A stretch of 64,000 bases of DNA, from assembly GCA_036346405.1 (NCBI GenBank), contig CM070563.1, forward strand, positions 1,674,001-1,738,000, written 5' to 3'. The notes under the pieces were generated by a model. It made no database searches. It had not been told where the DNA came from and saw only the letters and a program-made list of their open reading frames with translations. Positions within the stretch are counted from its first letter, which is position 1. Every line of letters begins with the position of its first letter. This document shows positions 10,144-22,689 of this stretch, piece after piece. The translations under genes and the position numbers were made by a program. This stretch comes from Phyllostachys edulis. Lineage: Eukaryota > Streptophyta > Magnoliopsida > Poales > Poaceae.

Positions 10144-13100
10144 CTAGTACCGGTAAGTTGACCCATACCCGCCGAGACCTGAAGACAGATATCCACTGCC
10201 ATCCATGCTAGAATAAGATGGCAGCGACGACGACGGATAGGTGGAGCTGCCATACTGTGAGTAGCTCGACCTATATACCGGATCTAATCCTGCATAGCTG
10301 CTCCTGACAGGTTCTCTGTGTGCAGCCAAGGAGTCCTGCAGAAAGAGGGCAGGATATCAGAGTATTTATAGTCCAAAGTCCAAAACTTTAAGGAATATAT
10401 GATGTGGTATTTACCTGAATGAGCTGTTGGGCAGCTTGTACCTGCGAGGATGTCCCCTTTATTTCAACAGTTATATCATCAGGGCTCCCAAAACTCTCTT
10501 GAATTGTAACGACAGCGCCACTATTAGCCCGAATATATGCAATGTTTGCTCCTTTGACTCCTATGATATCTTCTGCATAGGTAAGTGGGATTTGCATGGT
10601 TTGTGTTATCTGCATATCATACCTTCTTGTCAGTAACGGTTCGAGGTAAAAAAAATGTTATGCTTGCAAATAAGAACTGTTATGTTATTTGTAAAGAGAT
10701 TATTGGATGGAATAAATAATCAATAGGCATGAAAGAGAGTCTATATTACAAAAGATTTGGAAAACAACCCCATGAATTGTGCTTATTCCACCAAAACATC
10801 TTATGGATAGAAATCAAGATGCATGCAAAACCCAGGATAAGCTAGACCTGTGTAAGCAGAGGGCCACCACCATGTATTACAGAGGGTCTTAATGTTGACA
10901 AGGCTGGATCCCGCCCATAAAGTGATACACCTGAGCGGTGAATGCTGTGATCTACCAAAGGTTCACGTTCGAGAAACAAAGGGTCCCGCTTCACTGGAAG
11001 AATATATTCATCACCCACTGCTGATGGTTGATTTACTTGTGTAGAAATAATTGAAGGATGTGACATATCACTCCAAGCACCTGCACTGAGATCTTGACTT
11101 ACTGTAGCATTCTGAAAATAGGATAGGAAAGGGTGTGCATTAGAAATGATCTGAAGGGCAAAGCTTAGAATGAGATATATGTGCTTACAGTCTTTTCAAA
11201 CAATGGAAGTACACTATGGTCAACCAAAAACTTCCGGAGATGATTAGAAACTGCTTGAAGTGCTTTTAGAACTTTCTCTGTTTCACCCTGTATCTCAACT
11301 ATCCTTTCATCTTCAGTTACATAGAAAGGTCGCTCTCGCTCATCTACACAAGTTTATAACGATTGTAAGTTTATATATACACTGCTGTCACTTTTTCAAA
11401 GCAATTGAAGACGTAAAGGGTATTAAGCTATTAAATAATACCAAGAATAAGAACTATTCGTTTTTTATGAATATTTGCACCAGCAAATCCTTGTTGATCC
11501 TTTAATAACTTTGTACATCTAGAAAGACGAAACTTTGAATTTTCTATGCCATAATGTTCGATGCTAATTTTAAATTTTGTTCAATGCTATTTTGAAATTT
11601 TCTCTGCAACCAATAGTAGAATATAGTTCATTCTTTCAGCAAGAGACATGTGATATAAACCAGAGTTGAGCTCTTAAACATTTTTCACACTTTCTTTGAA
11701 GGAGAAAAGTGTACCAAAATGTGTGCTATCAATGCAAGACTTCAAAAGAATTATTGCTCTTTTAAAGCAAGATAAATAATATCAAAAGGATGACACCTTT
11801 GTGCTAAGAATGTGCAACTTGGAACTAGTAGAAAAGCTAAATCTTGCCAGAAACTACAACCATCAAGTTGGAACATGGAAGATAAATATAAGATTTTGAA
11901 ATCCAACAGCCAAATGATCAGCTGCTGTACCAAAGCAATGGTGTATTAACATACTAGACATCAGGCAAGAGTATATTACCCACAGATATAACCCGTATTG
12001 TAGCACCCGTGCCCTCTTGGATTGCCTTAATGGAAGCACCTTGTTTCCCAATTAGGTTGACTGCTTGAGCTCCAGGAACCAACAATCGGGCGGCACATAC
12101 ACCTGGTGCACCAGCTGCCTGGGTGCCCTCAGCAGCTCCATCTGTTATTCCATTGACACGTTTAAGAACTCTCATCAAAGCGTCAATAGCTGGAGGCAGC
12201 TCCAAGGCTGGGTCTTCTTTTCCAGACACCAAAACCTAGAATATCCAAGAACCGTGATTCAGTCAGTGAATCCAAAGGAGAGCATCATGCATGCAATTTT
12301 ATCAACAAGGTGGCTAAATAAGAATAAGAATAATAATAAACTGCATGTCCCAATATCGAATTTGAAATCATTCAGCGAACCAATAGCATACAGAGATTGT
12401 TGCCCTGCCTAACCTTAACAAAAGAAAAGACAACCGCCTTTCACCGTTATACACCGAATTAGCCATATGAATAAAACTATTCTATGTGAACCACACTAAA
12501 CAAACCAAACTGCATATGCAAGGAAACATCTTGAACGCCAGCATACACCAAATTAGCCATATGAATAAAACTATTCTATGTGAACCACACTAAACAAACC
12601 AAACTGCATATGCAAGGAAACATCTTGAACGCCAGCTGTTCACAAATCCATCTCCTTACTTGTTCACAACTGCCTCCTATCCTAAAAGAGAACGAACGTT
12701 GTGACACCTTAAGACATACACCTCCCTAGCATGTACAATTTACCACAGCAATCACATCGCACATCAGATATTACACGAAAGCACATTGATTTTAAAAATG
12801 ATCTGAGATTAAAATCATCTTCCGAAAATAGCTTCCACCTCTGTCCTATATCTATTCAGGGTAACAACCAAATCAAATAAAACCTGCAATATAGTAGACC
12901 AAGATCCTTCCACCGCCGCAGAGGAAAAAAATCCCATAGCAAACTCATGTCAAAGGCTCATCAAAGCACAACATGCAGGCAAACTATTTACCACGATTTC
13001 TTCAATCGCCGCTCATATGCAACTCGTAAACCATACAATTCCTAATTCGCAGCACTAAACAACCTATCATAAGATCCTACCAGGCACTCCAACTATTCAA

Positions 13101-13442
13101 CATCGGACTCGTATCATAGAAAACCTAAGCTGTTCAAACGCTCGCTATGCTAAACCCATGGGTACTCACAATGCGCTCGGTGGCGCCGACAGGGCCCTCG
13201 AGGATGCGGACCCTGGCCTTGGTCTCCTCGACCAGGCGTTTGATGAGCTCGCCCTTCCGCCCAATGATGCTCCCGACCTTCAGCACCGGCACCACCAGCC
13301 GGAACACGCTGTCCCCCGGCCACCCCGGCCACCTCTTCGCCGCCGCAGCCTCCCCCGCCGGAACGGCCTCCGTATCCTCGGCGTCCAGCGGAGGCGGAGA
13401 TGCGGGCGCCCCCACCTCGGTGGCGGCGGCTGGGTCGGCCAT
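10144..13442 (-). CDS. three-KH-domain RNA-binding protein, PEPPER type
   Basis: The protein is poly(C)-binding-like and nuclear. Plant relatives (PEPPER, FLK, HEN4) act in pre-mRNA processing and flowering control; that role is inferred from family. Six exons join in phase: 13170-13442, 11980-12235, 11189-11343, 10848-11111, 10415-10609 and 10144-10335, giving 444 aa. KH1 (about residues 46-115) has GRKG at 61-64, KH2 (about 137-210) has GKQG at 154-157, and KH3 (about 320-385) has GVKG at 333-336. The N-terminus is Ala/Pro-rich and acidic; the C-terminus is Ser/Tyr/Gly-rich and ends STYRY. The start is in a strong context (CCACCATGG). Intron 1 holds a 94-bp tandem duplication. FLK-like or HEN4-like naming is possible; I favour PEPPER from the three-KH architecture and length. 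Confidence 0.93.
12449..12636. repeat. 94-bp tandem duplication in KH-gene intron 1
   Basis: Two almost identical 94-bp units start with ATACACC at 12449 and 12543. They differ by about one base (CCGAATT versus CCAAATT), so the duplication is recent. It lies wholly within intron 1 and leaves the splice sites alone. Confidence 0.9.
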
Positions 13443-13444
13443 GG

Positions 13445-14760
13445 TGGTGGCTGCCGACGGCTAGGGTTTGGGCGTGGAGAGCCTCCAGAGTCCAGACCTG
13501 TCAAGTCGGGAGGACGGGGACGAGGAGCACGAGATCTGGGTGTGCTTACGATTTGATTTCTCACGGGCTCTAGCATTAGCGTGTCCGCTGTCAATAAATG
13601 GGCCGAAAGTTTAGCAATGGTATGGGCCTCACTTTTGTTTGGGCCCAGTGAGTTTTTTTTTTGTGAGTAAATCTGGGTGGCAAACTGACAAAATGGTACT
13701 GTACTTGGGCTTCAGCTGTGCTTTTCCTCTCTCAAAAAAAAGAGAGAAAAAACGGCGCCTTTTGATTGTTGGCTTCCATTTGAATTTCAGGTAACTTGTG
13801 TATTTTTTAAATATTTTATACTGTCATGTAGTATTGAACTTACCAAATATATCGTTAAATATATACAATAATTTGTAGTTACTAAGCACAAAAAGTATAT
13901 ACTATGACATTATATTTTGCATGAGTCTAGTAATACTAGTTTCATATGTGTAATCTAGACTTTATATATATATTAATGGTCGAACTTAAAATTTGTTTGG
14001 CTGCATGCACTGTACTTGCATTTGGAATAATCGAAAAGGTCAAATTATCATGCAAACAGCATTGATTGGGGTTCACCTAGCTAAAGCAAGCATCAGTGTT
14101 AGGATAAACTAAACAGAATTCACTGTTGATTTAGGGTTCAGTTAGTTAGTTGTCACATTTGACACTCCCTTCCATTAATTAGGGTACTAATGCTATTGCT
14201 AAGTGTTGGCAGATTAAGAGAACATGCCACCCCGAAGCATAAATGATAGAGCTTTTTTGTCACCTTGTAGTACTGACTACTGAGCTGGTCACCCCGCATA
14301 TGCTGGGTACACTCATGTGCGAGTGTTTCTAGCTTCCATGATATGTGATGGTGATCTACTGGATAGTATAGTAATACCCTAGACTACTACAGTGATCACC
14401 GTTTCTAGACCTAGTATTTAGTAATGTTACTGTTTGATGGTCAATTTATCTTTGCAGAAAACAGTGTTGAAGGGTTTGCTTAGCAGCAAATTTACGGCCT
14501 TCATTTATTTTGGCCATGTATGTTTTTAGGTTGCCACGAATTTACTATACTCGTGCTGAGATAAAATTAGATGTTAAGTTTTATGCACCAACTAATTCAT
14601 ACAATGGTTTGAAATGTTAAGGAAAGACAACTTATCGTACTTCATCAATCAGCACTAAGTAAATCCCCTGTGGTCCTCATGAGCTCTGCTCTTTTTTTTT
14701 TGGATTAAAGTAGTGCTTATCTCTCCCATTTCAATTAGTGAAACCAGCCTATAGTATCAT
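13445..14760. other. promoter side of the KH gene and AT-rich spacer
   Basis: The first 150 bp upstream of the KH start are GC-rich 5' UTR and promoter sequence. From 13620 the spacer becomes AT-rich. The ORFs here are short and show no domain. I see no gene or clear element. Confidence 0.4.
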
Positions 14761-14767
14761 CTACAGT

Positions 14768-14921
14768 AGGCATCCCGGGCAACTTGAGCGCGGGTGGGCT
14801 GGAGGGCACACCGGCCCCCCACGCCAACTAAGCTAGCCTCGGTTAGGCATTCCAGGCAACTCGAGCGCGGGTGGGCTGGAGGGCACACCGGCCCCCACGC
14901 CAACTGAGCTAGCCTCGGTTC
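14768..14921. repeat. 77-bp tandem repeat, two copies
   Basis: AGGCATCCCGGGCAACTTGA and AGGCATTCCAGGCAACTCGA start two units at 14768 and 14845. Each continues with GAGCGCGGGTGGGCTGGAGG and ends GCTAGCCTCGGTT. They are GC-rich against an AT-rich surrounding, which suggests a transposon fragment. Confidence 0.75.
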
Positions 14922-14929
14922 CTTAAATA

Positions 14930-17020
14930 ATGCTGGCCAACTGCTAGGAGCAAGATTCGAACCCTCATGAGCTCTGCTACTTGTATAGTTTTGTTGTTTC
15001 CATGTTTTTACTTCCACTTCATGGAGCCAACTTACTGCACCTGCTGATTAATTGATTACAACTAGTCGCTGTTCTAGCGGATGAGAAGGATAAGAGCCAG
15101 GGAATTCTGAAGACATGTACCAGCAACTCAACAAGAATGATTAAAGGCACACACATGCATGGGTATCAAAGTACATGTAAAGGTAGCTCCCAACCAGAAT
15201 CCATCTCCATTTCACAAGGAAACAACCAAAGCAAATGGGAGCCTTTATGAAAAGAAAGAAAGCAATGCCCAAAGAATCATCACTGTCCCCAAATGGTTTA
15301 CTTCCTGTGATTCTTTAGGCCACAGATTCCCCTGCATGGGGTAGGATTCACAGGGTTCAAATGCCACTGGCTTTGGCATCACATGGTTGAGTACCCACAT
15401 GCCAATTCTCAACACATACGCAGAAAAAAGAATTACTTCTAAGCATTGAAAATTTGCTGATTTTCTACAAGCAAACCCTTCACCAGCTTAAACATCTACC
15501 CACCGACACATCTGCTGGCCCAAATCTACAGTACCCTACCCACCAGATGCAATTTTCTTCCAGGGAGGTAGGTCAAATTAACCACCTAGTTCACAAATTA
15601 CATGACCTGCAATTGTGTGTAATTCATAGAATATGCATGCTAGTTAGAATGCATAAACATAGTAATTAGCACAACCGGCTTAGAATGCATGCAAGTAATT
15701 TTCATCTGGAAATTGATGTCAAATGTGCAGGGTGGAACTCATTTACTGGTAGCTCTCATCTGACTCGGTTGCAAGTCATATTTTCTCTCTCTTGCTCTCA
15801 TCTTATCCTGCCTCACCGGTCACCATCCGCAAGTGCCGAATTTCTTGTCACCATCCATGTGCATGTCCAGCTCACCGCATTAAGGCCAAAGGCATTATAT
15901 ATTACACCAGCGCAAAAGGTGGCGCGCGGTGTTTGCCCTCCACAACCACTAGCCCTACATCTACATGCACACCACGTTCTCATCCTCCTTATAATTCACT
16001 GCAAATATATATCGCAACATATATTTGCATTTGCATATATCACATCTCCTCCTTACCTGTTTACCACTCAACATGTGCCACCACTTTGTAGAGTCTGAAT
16101 CTCATGATTTGGCAACCAGATTTTACTTGTCTTTTGTAGGCATCAAATGTAAAATTTAGCATTGCATTTACTTCTGTTTCTGGGGTGACTTCAGTAAATT
16201 GCTTCTTGTTATTTGCAGTAACTGTATGTAACTGCCACTACCTTGTTCTGATCAGAAGTGGGAGTACTGAAGTCTGAAAAAACATTCATGCTTTTGTTAT
16301 GGGAGAACAAACAAACAAACCATGATGCTGTTGCTTGTTCTACCAATCTTTCCATAATGGTCTTGTACTCTACTGACATTTCTGACTGAAACTATCACCG
16401 ACAATTTCGGACTGAAGGACTGCATTTCAACTGCTGTGTGCATTGATTCAGAGTTTTCAGGTACCCTATCCTATCCACCAATTAACTGACATTTTCCGTA
16501 ACAGCTGTTGAGGTCAGTTTTGTTCCAACCATGCAATTATGCGTACATAGTTTCAGACGGACAATCAATAGACATGCCATGTTCTGACCAATAACCCAAT
16601 TGTCTACACCATGGCATCCCACGATGTCCAATCCAAGTTACTACCCTCTTCGGCTCTTCCTCTTGAGGCGAATAATGTCCAGAAAGGGGAAAAGAAAAAA
16701 AGGAGAGGGAAACAAACAAACAAACAAGAGACATGCATGCAGTGTGCTGTGATTCACATGCGCACAAGTTAGCATTGCTTAAACAATGGCAAAATCCCAA
16801 AGCCGATCCATCGAACAATGGCAAAATCCCAAGAATTTGCTGACCCATCCATGCATGATCCCACCTAACTAATACTCATTGTTTCACTACGAACAATTAA
16901 CACCTATGTACCAAGAACAGTAGAAAAGAAAAGAAGCCAACATAATTGACACCACCACAAGGACAAAAAGAAAGAGCTGAATCATGAGTTCTGATCAGGC
17001 ATTGATGCAGTGATGAGCTA
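14930..17020. other. intergenic spacer downstream of the cyclin gene
   Basis: This region is AT-rich with only short open frames lacking recognisable domains (for example 15685-16098 and 16537-16848). The part nearest 17037 is probably 3' UTR of the minus-strand cyclin. I see no RNA gene or repeat of note. Confidence 0.4.
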
Positions 17021-17037
17021 CTACTGATCGGTCCTGG

Positions 17038-18384
17038 TCAGACGGTGAGCTGCTGCTGCTTGTGGTGGCAGCCGGCGGCGGCGTCCTCCTGATTGGACGG
17101 GTCGCCGCAGCAGTGCAGCCTGGGGGCGTCCATGGGCGCCGGCTGCTCCAGGTAGGCCATCTCGCTCTGCAGGACGGCGCAGTAGGAGGCGAAGGCGGCC
17201 GGCGTGACGTTGAGGTCGAAGGCGATGCCGAAGAGGAAGTCCACCTCCAGGTAGTTCATCTCCATCAGGCTGATGCCTCCCACCCTCGCGAAGTAGGCGT
17301 TGTTGTAGCATCTGCACAAATCGGTCAGAAGCAAATTCAGACTACCAAATCTGAAGCTACAGGTGTTGTCAATGCTGATACGACAAATTTGGCAAACTTG
17401 GCAATGTGAGAGGTAAATAGATTGAACAAATTAGGTGGCGCGGCTTTGGTAAGAATGTTGAATTGACACTACTGTGGCCGCATCAACCTCGAGCTGGACA
17501 ACTGTCCTTGTGACCAACTAAATGGCTTGGCTTGGCTTTGGTGCCATGCCAGTTGGAACTTGGAAATAATGATAGGAAAAAAAATGGATAACTAGATCGG
17601 GGGGCCATATGCCTGGCACACATTGGAGTAGTGTGCTCGTGTGCCAATCACGCCAAAGGGGTTCCACCACAAAGCCAGATCAAAGGCTACTGCAAACCAC
17701 CTCAATTATGTGATCATGCTGCACTTTTATTACTGTTTTATCTTAGCAGATCGATTTAATTCACCTGACTGCAACAAGAATGTACGTAATGTAAGTGTTT
17801 ATATATTTATTTCAAAAGACTTTTCTTTGTTAATGTTCTAAGCAGAATTCAACTTGATGAACTGAGCCACTATGACCTGTTTTCCCTTGAGTCAAGAATT
17901 TGCTAATAAATCCATATATATGAACAATTTATTCAGTCATGGGTGACGATCGATCATTAGCAATTCGATTAACGTCTGTCGGTGGTGGTGTCCGATGTGT
18001 GTAATGAATGAATGTATATATATACACGTACATGTCGTCGACGAACTTGACGGCGGTGAGGACGGAGGTGATGAGGAGGCGGTGGACGTTGAAGGAGTCG
18101 ACGGCGAGTGCGGCGCGGCGGCGCAGGAAGCGGTCGAGGTAGATGTAGGCGACGACGTAGCAGGACGGGCTGCAGTTGGCGAAGCGGAAGATGCGCTCCA
18201 GGTACCCGCCGATGCATATCGCCGGCTTGGTCAGCCCCTGGAACGCCGACACCGCCTGCCTCCCCGCTCCCCCTCCGTCCACGGCCGCCGCCGCGTCGTT
18301 CCGCTCCGCCACGCGCTGCAGCAGCGACGACAGGATCGACACCACGCGGGGCACCGGCGCTGCCGCCTCCTCCCCCGTCGTCAT
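17038..18384 (-). CDS. P/U-type cyclin (cyclin-P4-1-like)
   Basis: Plant P-type cyclins bind CDKA and link nutrient, especially phosphate, status to the cell cycle in the nucleus; this is family knowledge. Two exons, 18032-18384 and 17038-17311, join in phase (AT + A) to give 208 aa. The N-terminus is MTTGEEAAAPVPRVV. The PHO80-like cyclin box runs from about residue 45 to 160, with the family signatures CYVVAYIYLDRF, NVHRLLITSVLTAVKF, YNNAYFARVGGI and EMNYLEVDFLFG. The length is normal for CYCP4 proteins. The C-terminus carries a short His/Gln-rich tail. Both splice sites are canonical (AT|GTACGT and TGCAG|A). P3 versus P4 subclass is uncertain. Confidence 0.92.
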
Positions 18385-18959
18385 CGCCGCTTCGATCGAT
18401 CGACCACTTCTTGCTTGGCTTATCTTTCTTGATGTCTAGGACGTGCTACGGAGAAGAAGACTTAACTCTAAGAGGGAGCTTACGGAGGAGACGAGATGGT
18501 GGTGGTTATAAAGGGAGGGAAAACACAGGAAAGGAAGGAGGAGGTCGTTAAAAAAAGAGAGAGATTGGGCGTTGCTAGTTGGCATGATTAGTCCGTCTCT
18601 TTCCTTTCTCTCTCTTTTTTCTTCTCCCCTTTCTCCCTTTAAAGTTGAATGAACCAATGGAAGGTCGCTTTAACTTTCTCATCTGTACAGATGGATTTGT
18701 CGCCTGCAACGCTAGCTATCTTGCGGTGAATTTGCACTAGTCTGCAGGTAAATCTCGATCGCGTGTCAGAGCCAGATAGATGATGACAGGTCTCGTGCCG
18801 TCGACGATCCGGCGCATCTGAAACTCTCAAGAAAGAAACCATCTGAATCTTGCAGCATAATTCATGGATGACATGTGTGCCAAGCACGAGCTATGTACTA
18901 CGAGCCGTCCTTATCTCTTGTGTATGGCGTACGAGTATTTTTTTTAAGACAGGCGCCAG

Positions 18960-19225
18960 CACTGTCTATATACCCCTTCCGTTTTTAAATACATGACGTT
19001 TGATCAAGCGTGCAGTCAAATTTATATAACTTTGACCATTACTTTTTATATGATTTTGTTAGTAAAAAATTACAAAATTATTATATTATGAAAATATTTA
19101 TCATGAAAAATCTAATGATATTATTCACTCATGATCAATCTAAATAGTTTTTCATATATTATTAGTCAAAGTTAGATAAGTTTGACTGCGACTGTTTTCT
19201 TGAGTTCAAAACAGTCACATTATGA
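18960..19225. mobile_element. Stowaway-like MITE remnant
   Basis: ACCCCTTCCGTTTTTAAATA.ATGACGTTT at 18974 is a typical left end of the grass Stowaway family related to CTCCCTCCGTTTT. The AT-rich interior continues to about 19186. The matching right end is not found, and a hairpin element follows at 19188. The interval 18385-18950 upstream is promoter and 5' flank of the cyclin gene without recognised elements. Confidence 0.45.
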
Positions 19226-19349
19226 ATCGTTTGATATGCGTTGAGATGTGTGCTGAGTTTATTTTTTAATCATGTTTTTAAGATGAATGATATCTGATCT
19301 TATCCTACGGTTCATAATGTTATTGTTTTGAACTCAAGAAAACAGTCGC
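19188..19349. repeat. 162-bp inverted repeat (hairpin) with about 38-bp arms
   Basis: GCGACTGTTTTCTTGAGTTC at 19188 is repeated inverted, ending ...AACAGTCGC at 19349. The arms extend into ACATTATGAA. Identity is very high over the first 26 bp. The structure looks like a MITE end pair or foldback element. I could not establish a target duplication. Confidence 0.75.
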
Positions 19350-19427
19350 AAGTTTTCTAGACAGTTCTTATATTAATAGAGAAGGTAACAGAACCCGTCA
19401 AGACGGAAACAAGGTTTAAATTAGATG

Positions 19428-19528
19428 CTCCCTCCGGTCTTCTATACTTGATGTTCAGACAAAGTAATTGAACTGTACTTATGCTATGTAATGTTGTCTG
19501 AACGTCAAGCTTTCAAAACCGAAGGGAG
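19428..19528. mobile_element. Stowaway-type MITE
   Basis: The element starts CTCCCTCCGGTCTTCTATAC and ends GCTTTCAAAACCGAAGGGAG, an imperfect inverted pair 101 bp apart. CTCCCTCCG ends are typical of grass Stowaway (Tc1/mariner) MITEs. The right flank is TA; the left flank is not, so one side has changed. Confidence 0.55.
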
Positions 19529-19565
19529 TACTTAATTACATGGTGTGAATTGCTCTAAGCACGTG

Positions 19566-21950
19566 GCGCCAGCGAGGGTCAAGTTATGTCTTCGTCCTTT
19601 ATATTTGCAGCCAGATTCGTGGGAGTCGTCGGTTTGTTGTGGAAAATCATGTTGTTTCGTTCCTTCCAGATCTCCCAAATAGTTAGAATGACCATTGTGG
19701 ACGTCGCCCTTCTTGGGAGGCCTTCCAAACTATTGGTCTTTGTCCACCAATCCCCAATGTTGGAGCTATCGGGCCAGTGGGATGGCCTGAGTGGTGCCTA
19801 GCCTAGCCAATCTGTCATCGAGTTCCAAACGTGTCTAGAGTATCTGCACTCGGAAAAAATGTGCAATGTCATTTCTGGTGCTTGTCGGTAGAGGGGGCAG
19901 ATGTGCTGATTTGGTCATCCCCTCACTTGCAGTCTATCTGAGGTCTAGAAACGGTTTTGTATACCAACCCAAGTGAAAAACATATATTGGGGGCGGGGTT
20001 TTCCAGATAAGTTTTTTATAGTCTGTTGATGTTGAACCGAGGAATTGCAGCGTGTATGCTGATTTCGCTGAGTAACTTCCCTCTGGGGGCTAGCTCCCAA
20101 TTTGTCTCATTCGGCACATTTGGGGTGAGATTGATTAGGCTCACCTTTCGCCAGAGGTCTATGAATTCTTGAACGTGATGTGATGTAACACCCCCAAGGA
20201 TGTTGATATCCTGAATCCATCGACCATCTTGTAACGCCGCGCTGATTGTTCTGTTCTTTATTTTGGATATTTGAAATATGTTCGGAGCTAGGTCTTTGGG
20301 AGTTGTTTTGCTGAGCCAAGGTGCGGACCAGAATTTTGCTTTATTTCTGTCCACTACTGTGATTGCATTGGCTGCTGCGAAAAGGTGGTGGTCGGCATCA
20401 TCACATGGAATCTCCATTCCAACCAAGGTTTATGGTCAGCCTTCCATTCCTGCCAGAGCCAGCGTAGTCTTAGGTCCATTGCAAACTTGTGTAGGTTGAG
20501 GACACCGAGTCCTCGTAGATGTGTTGGTCGACAAACCTTCTCCCAGTTAACTTTGTATCTTCCTCCCGTGATTGTATTTGTGTTGGCCTAGAGGAAATGG
20601 CGCCTAATGTGGTCCAGAGAACGAAGGATGCATTTAGGGGCTTTTTGGACCATGAGGTAGTAGATCGGGATCGAGGTGAGCACCAATTTCACCAAGATCG
20701 TTCAGTCGGCCGATTTTAGCATTCTGCCCTGCCATCTTGCCAACCTTCTCCCTGCTTTATCTAGGAGGGGCTAGAAATGCACCCTTATATTTGGTGGGTG
20801 GGTGGGTGGGGGGTAGTTGATGGGAAAACTCTATCGAATTGTAGGGAAGTCAAGAAGAACCGTAGCTAGGTCAATCTGGTCATAGTTTAAAGGCACGACT
20901 GTACTTTTGTGGAAATTGGTCTACAGTCCCGACTCTCCCAAAATTTTGAAGTATATGGATCGTGGTTGTGACGTCGTCCTCTGAAGGGGAGATGAAAATC
21001 GCTACATGATCCGCGTACAAGGATGTTATGAGTCTGGCAAACTGGTCTCGCGAGCGGTCCAGGTGTCCTAGCTCTGTTGCCACTTGCAGCAAACATTGGA
21101 GAGGGGGATAACGGGTCGCCCTACCGCAGTCCCCTCCCATGGTTGATGTTAACTCCTAGGACGCCGTTAAGGAGCACCTTGGAGGAAGCAGATGAAAGGA
21201 GAGCCGAGAATCAGTCTCTCCATCTGCCTGGAAGGCCTCTTCTTTGAAGTAGATCGAGAATGTAGTTCCATCGAACCGTGTCGAAAGCTTTTGCTATATC
21301 CAGCTTAAGGAAGAGAGTCGGGGTTTTGGACTTGGGTAGTCTTCTGATTAAGTTTCGTATGAAGAGGAAGTTATCTTGAATGCTTCTTGTTTTGACGAAG
21401 GCACTTTGATTCACTGAAACTAGGTTGTTCATATTTGGCGCCAGTCGCAACGCCAGAGTCTTAGAGATCTATTTCCCAATCTCGTGAATGAGACTTATCG
21501 GTCTGTAGCTGGCCACCTTGTCTATGCCTTCCTTCTTTGGGATCAGCACGATGTTTGCCGTGTTTAGGAGGTGTAGGTTCGTCGTACGGAGGTTGTGGAA
21601 GCTCCGGAAAACCGCAAGGATGTCGGTTTTTATGATAGTCCAGCAAAACCTATAAAAGTTAAAGGTGAACCCGTCTGGGCCTGATGCTTTGTCCCCCGAC
21701 ATCTGCTCTAGTGTGTCCGCGACTTCCTGCTCTGAGAAGAGCACATCAAGACCTTAGAGGTTTTGTGTGGTGAGTTCCATCGCCTCTCAGTTTCGGTCAA
21801 GGGCTCTGGCGTTCAGTGGGGACATCAAGATCTGGAAATGTTGTTGTAGCTTGTCTTGTTTTTCATTGTGCAAGATTGTCCATCCCTACTCCTCGTGTAG
21901 TCTTTGGTGGAAAAATTTGTGTTGGCTTCTCCATCCTTGATATTAAAACA
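19566..21950 (-). mobile_element. decayed LINE (L1-like non-LTR retrotransposon)
   Basis: Read on the minus strand the order is as follows. Reverse transcriptase palm segments come first: SGDKASGPDGF and IVLIPKKEGIDKV with YRPISLIHEIGK, 21744-21469; then NQSAFVKTRSIQDNF and LFLKLDIAKAFDTVRW, 21450-21211. The YADD box region follows near 21000, and a zf-RVT-type C-terminal domain with KFWSAPWL and a WEIWKERNNMIF motif ends at about 19566. Stops and frameshifts separate the pieces. The catalytic YADD reads YADH. No poly(A) tail or target duplication was fixed. Confidence 0.85.
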
Positions 21951-22500
21951 TTAACCGCAGAGAGAAGAGCAGTGCGCTTTCAGAGCTAACCTGACGGAGC
22001 AGAAATTCTCACGATGTTCACGCCATTTCCCAGCTGTTAGACAGTTCCAACAGGCTACGAGTTTGGGCGTTTCACACTGCCGTATACAACGTACGTACTC
22101 AACTTGGGGGAAAAGTATATTCAGCTCGCTAATGATGAAGTGTTTGAAACGGTAATCAGGTACATTTGCTGCTCTCTTTTTCCTTCTCATGTATTCGGTG
22201 TTGATCAGTCAGTCGGTCACAGTGGCATAAATACATGTAATAAATTTTGGTACAGTCAATAATATAAGTGTTAGATTATATGTTAGTATATATAATTGTA
22301 TAGATTATATATTATGTAGAAGTAGAGCAGTTAGTAGTGAGTGGGTTAGTTAGTCACTAGTCGGTAGAACTATATATTACTTAAGTTCGCATGCTCATCG
22401 TGAAAATCCTGACTCCGTCACTGGTCAGTCAATTTGTCAGTGTCAACTTCAGCATACATAGCACTAATAACTGGCCATATACACACTGAGGAGTGTATAT
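21950..22500. other. AT-rich spacer, no gene recognised
   Basis: Open frames here (for example minus-strand 21951-22190) match nothing I know. The sequence may include more of the LINE 5' region but is too diverged to tell. Confidence 0.3.
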
Positions 22501-22504
22501 TTAC

Positions 22505-22620
22505 AGACAGGGGCAGATCTAGGCCTTGGGCAGGGTGGGCTGCAGCCCGAGGCCCAGCAAAAATAGTAGTGAAAAAAATTTAGATATAAGCTCAACATAC
22601 ACAGTGGTAGCATCCAGCCT
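22505..22620. mobile_element. possible hAT-type terminus
   Basis: CAGGGGCAGATCTAGGCCTT at 22506 resembles the CAGGGGCGGATC ends of plant hAT elements. No matching inverted end was found to the right within 1.5 kb. The GC-rich segment 22690-23020 beyond it could be a captured gene fragment, but its open frames have no recognised domain. Confidence 0.3.
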
Positions 22621-22689
22621 GAGGCTTAGCCGGCCCACCTCCCACGCCGGCCCACGCCTCGCACCAGCAGAGCTGTAGAGAGGTGAGAG

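Noticed and set aside
18495..18515. TATA box for the cyclin gene
   Set aside because: TATAAAGG is on the plus strand; the minus-strand reading TTTATAACC is a weak match, so I do not assign it.
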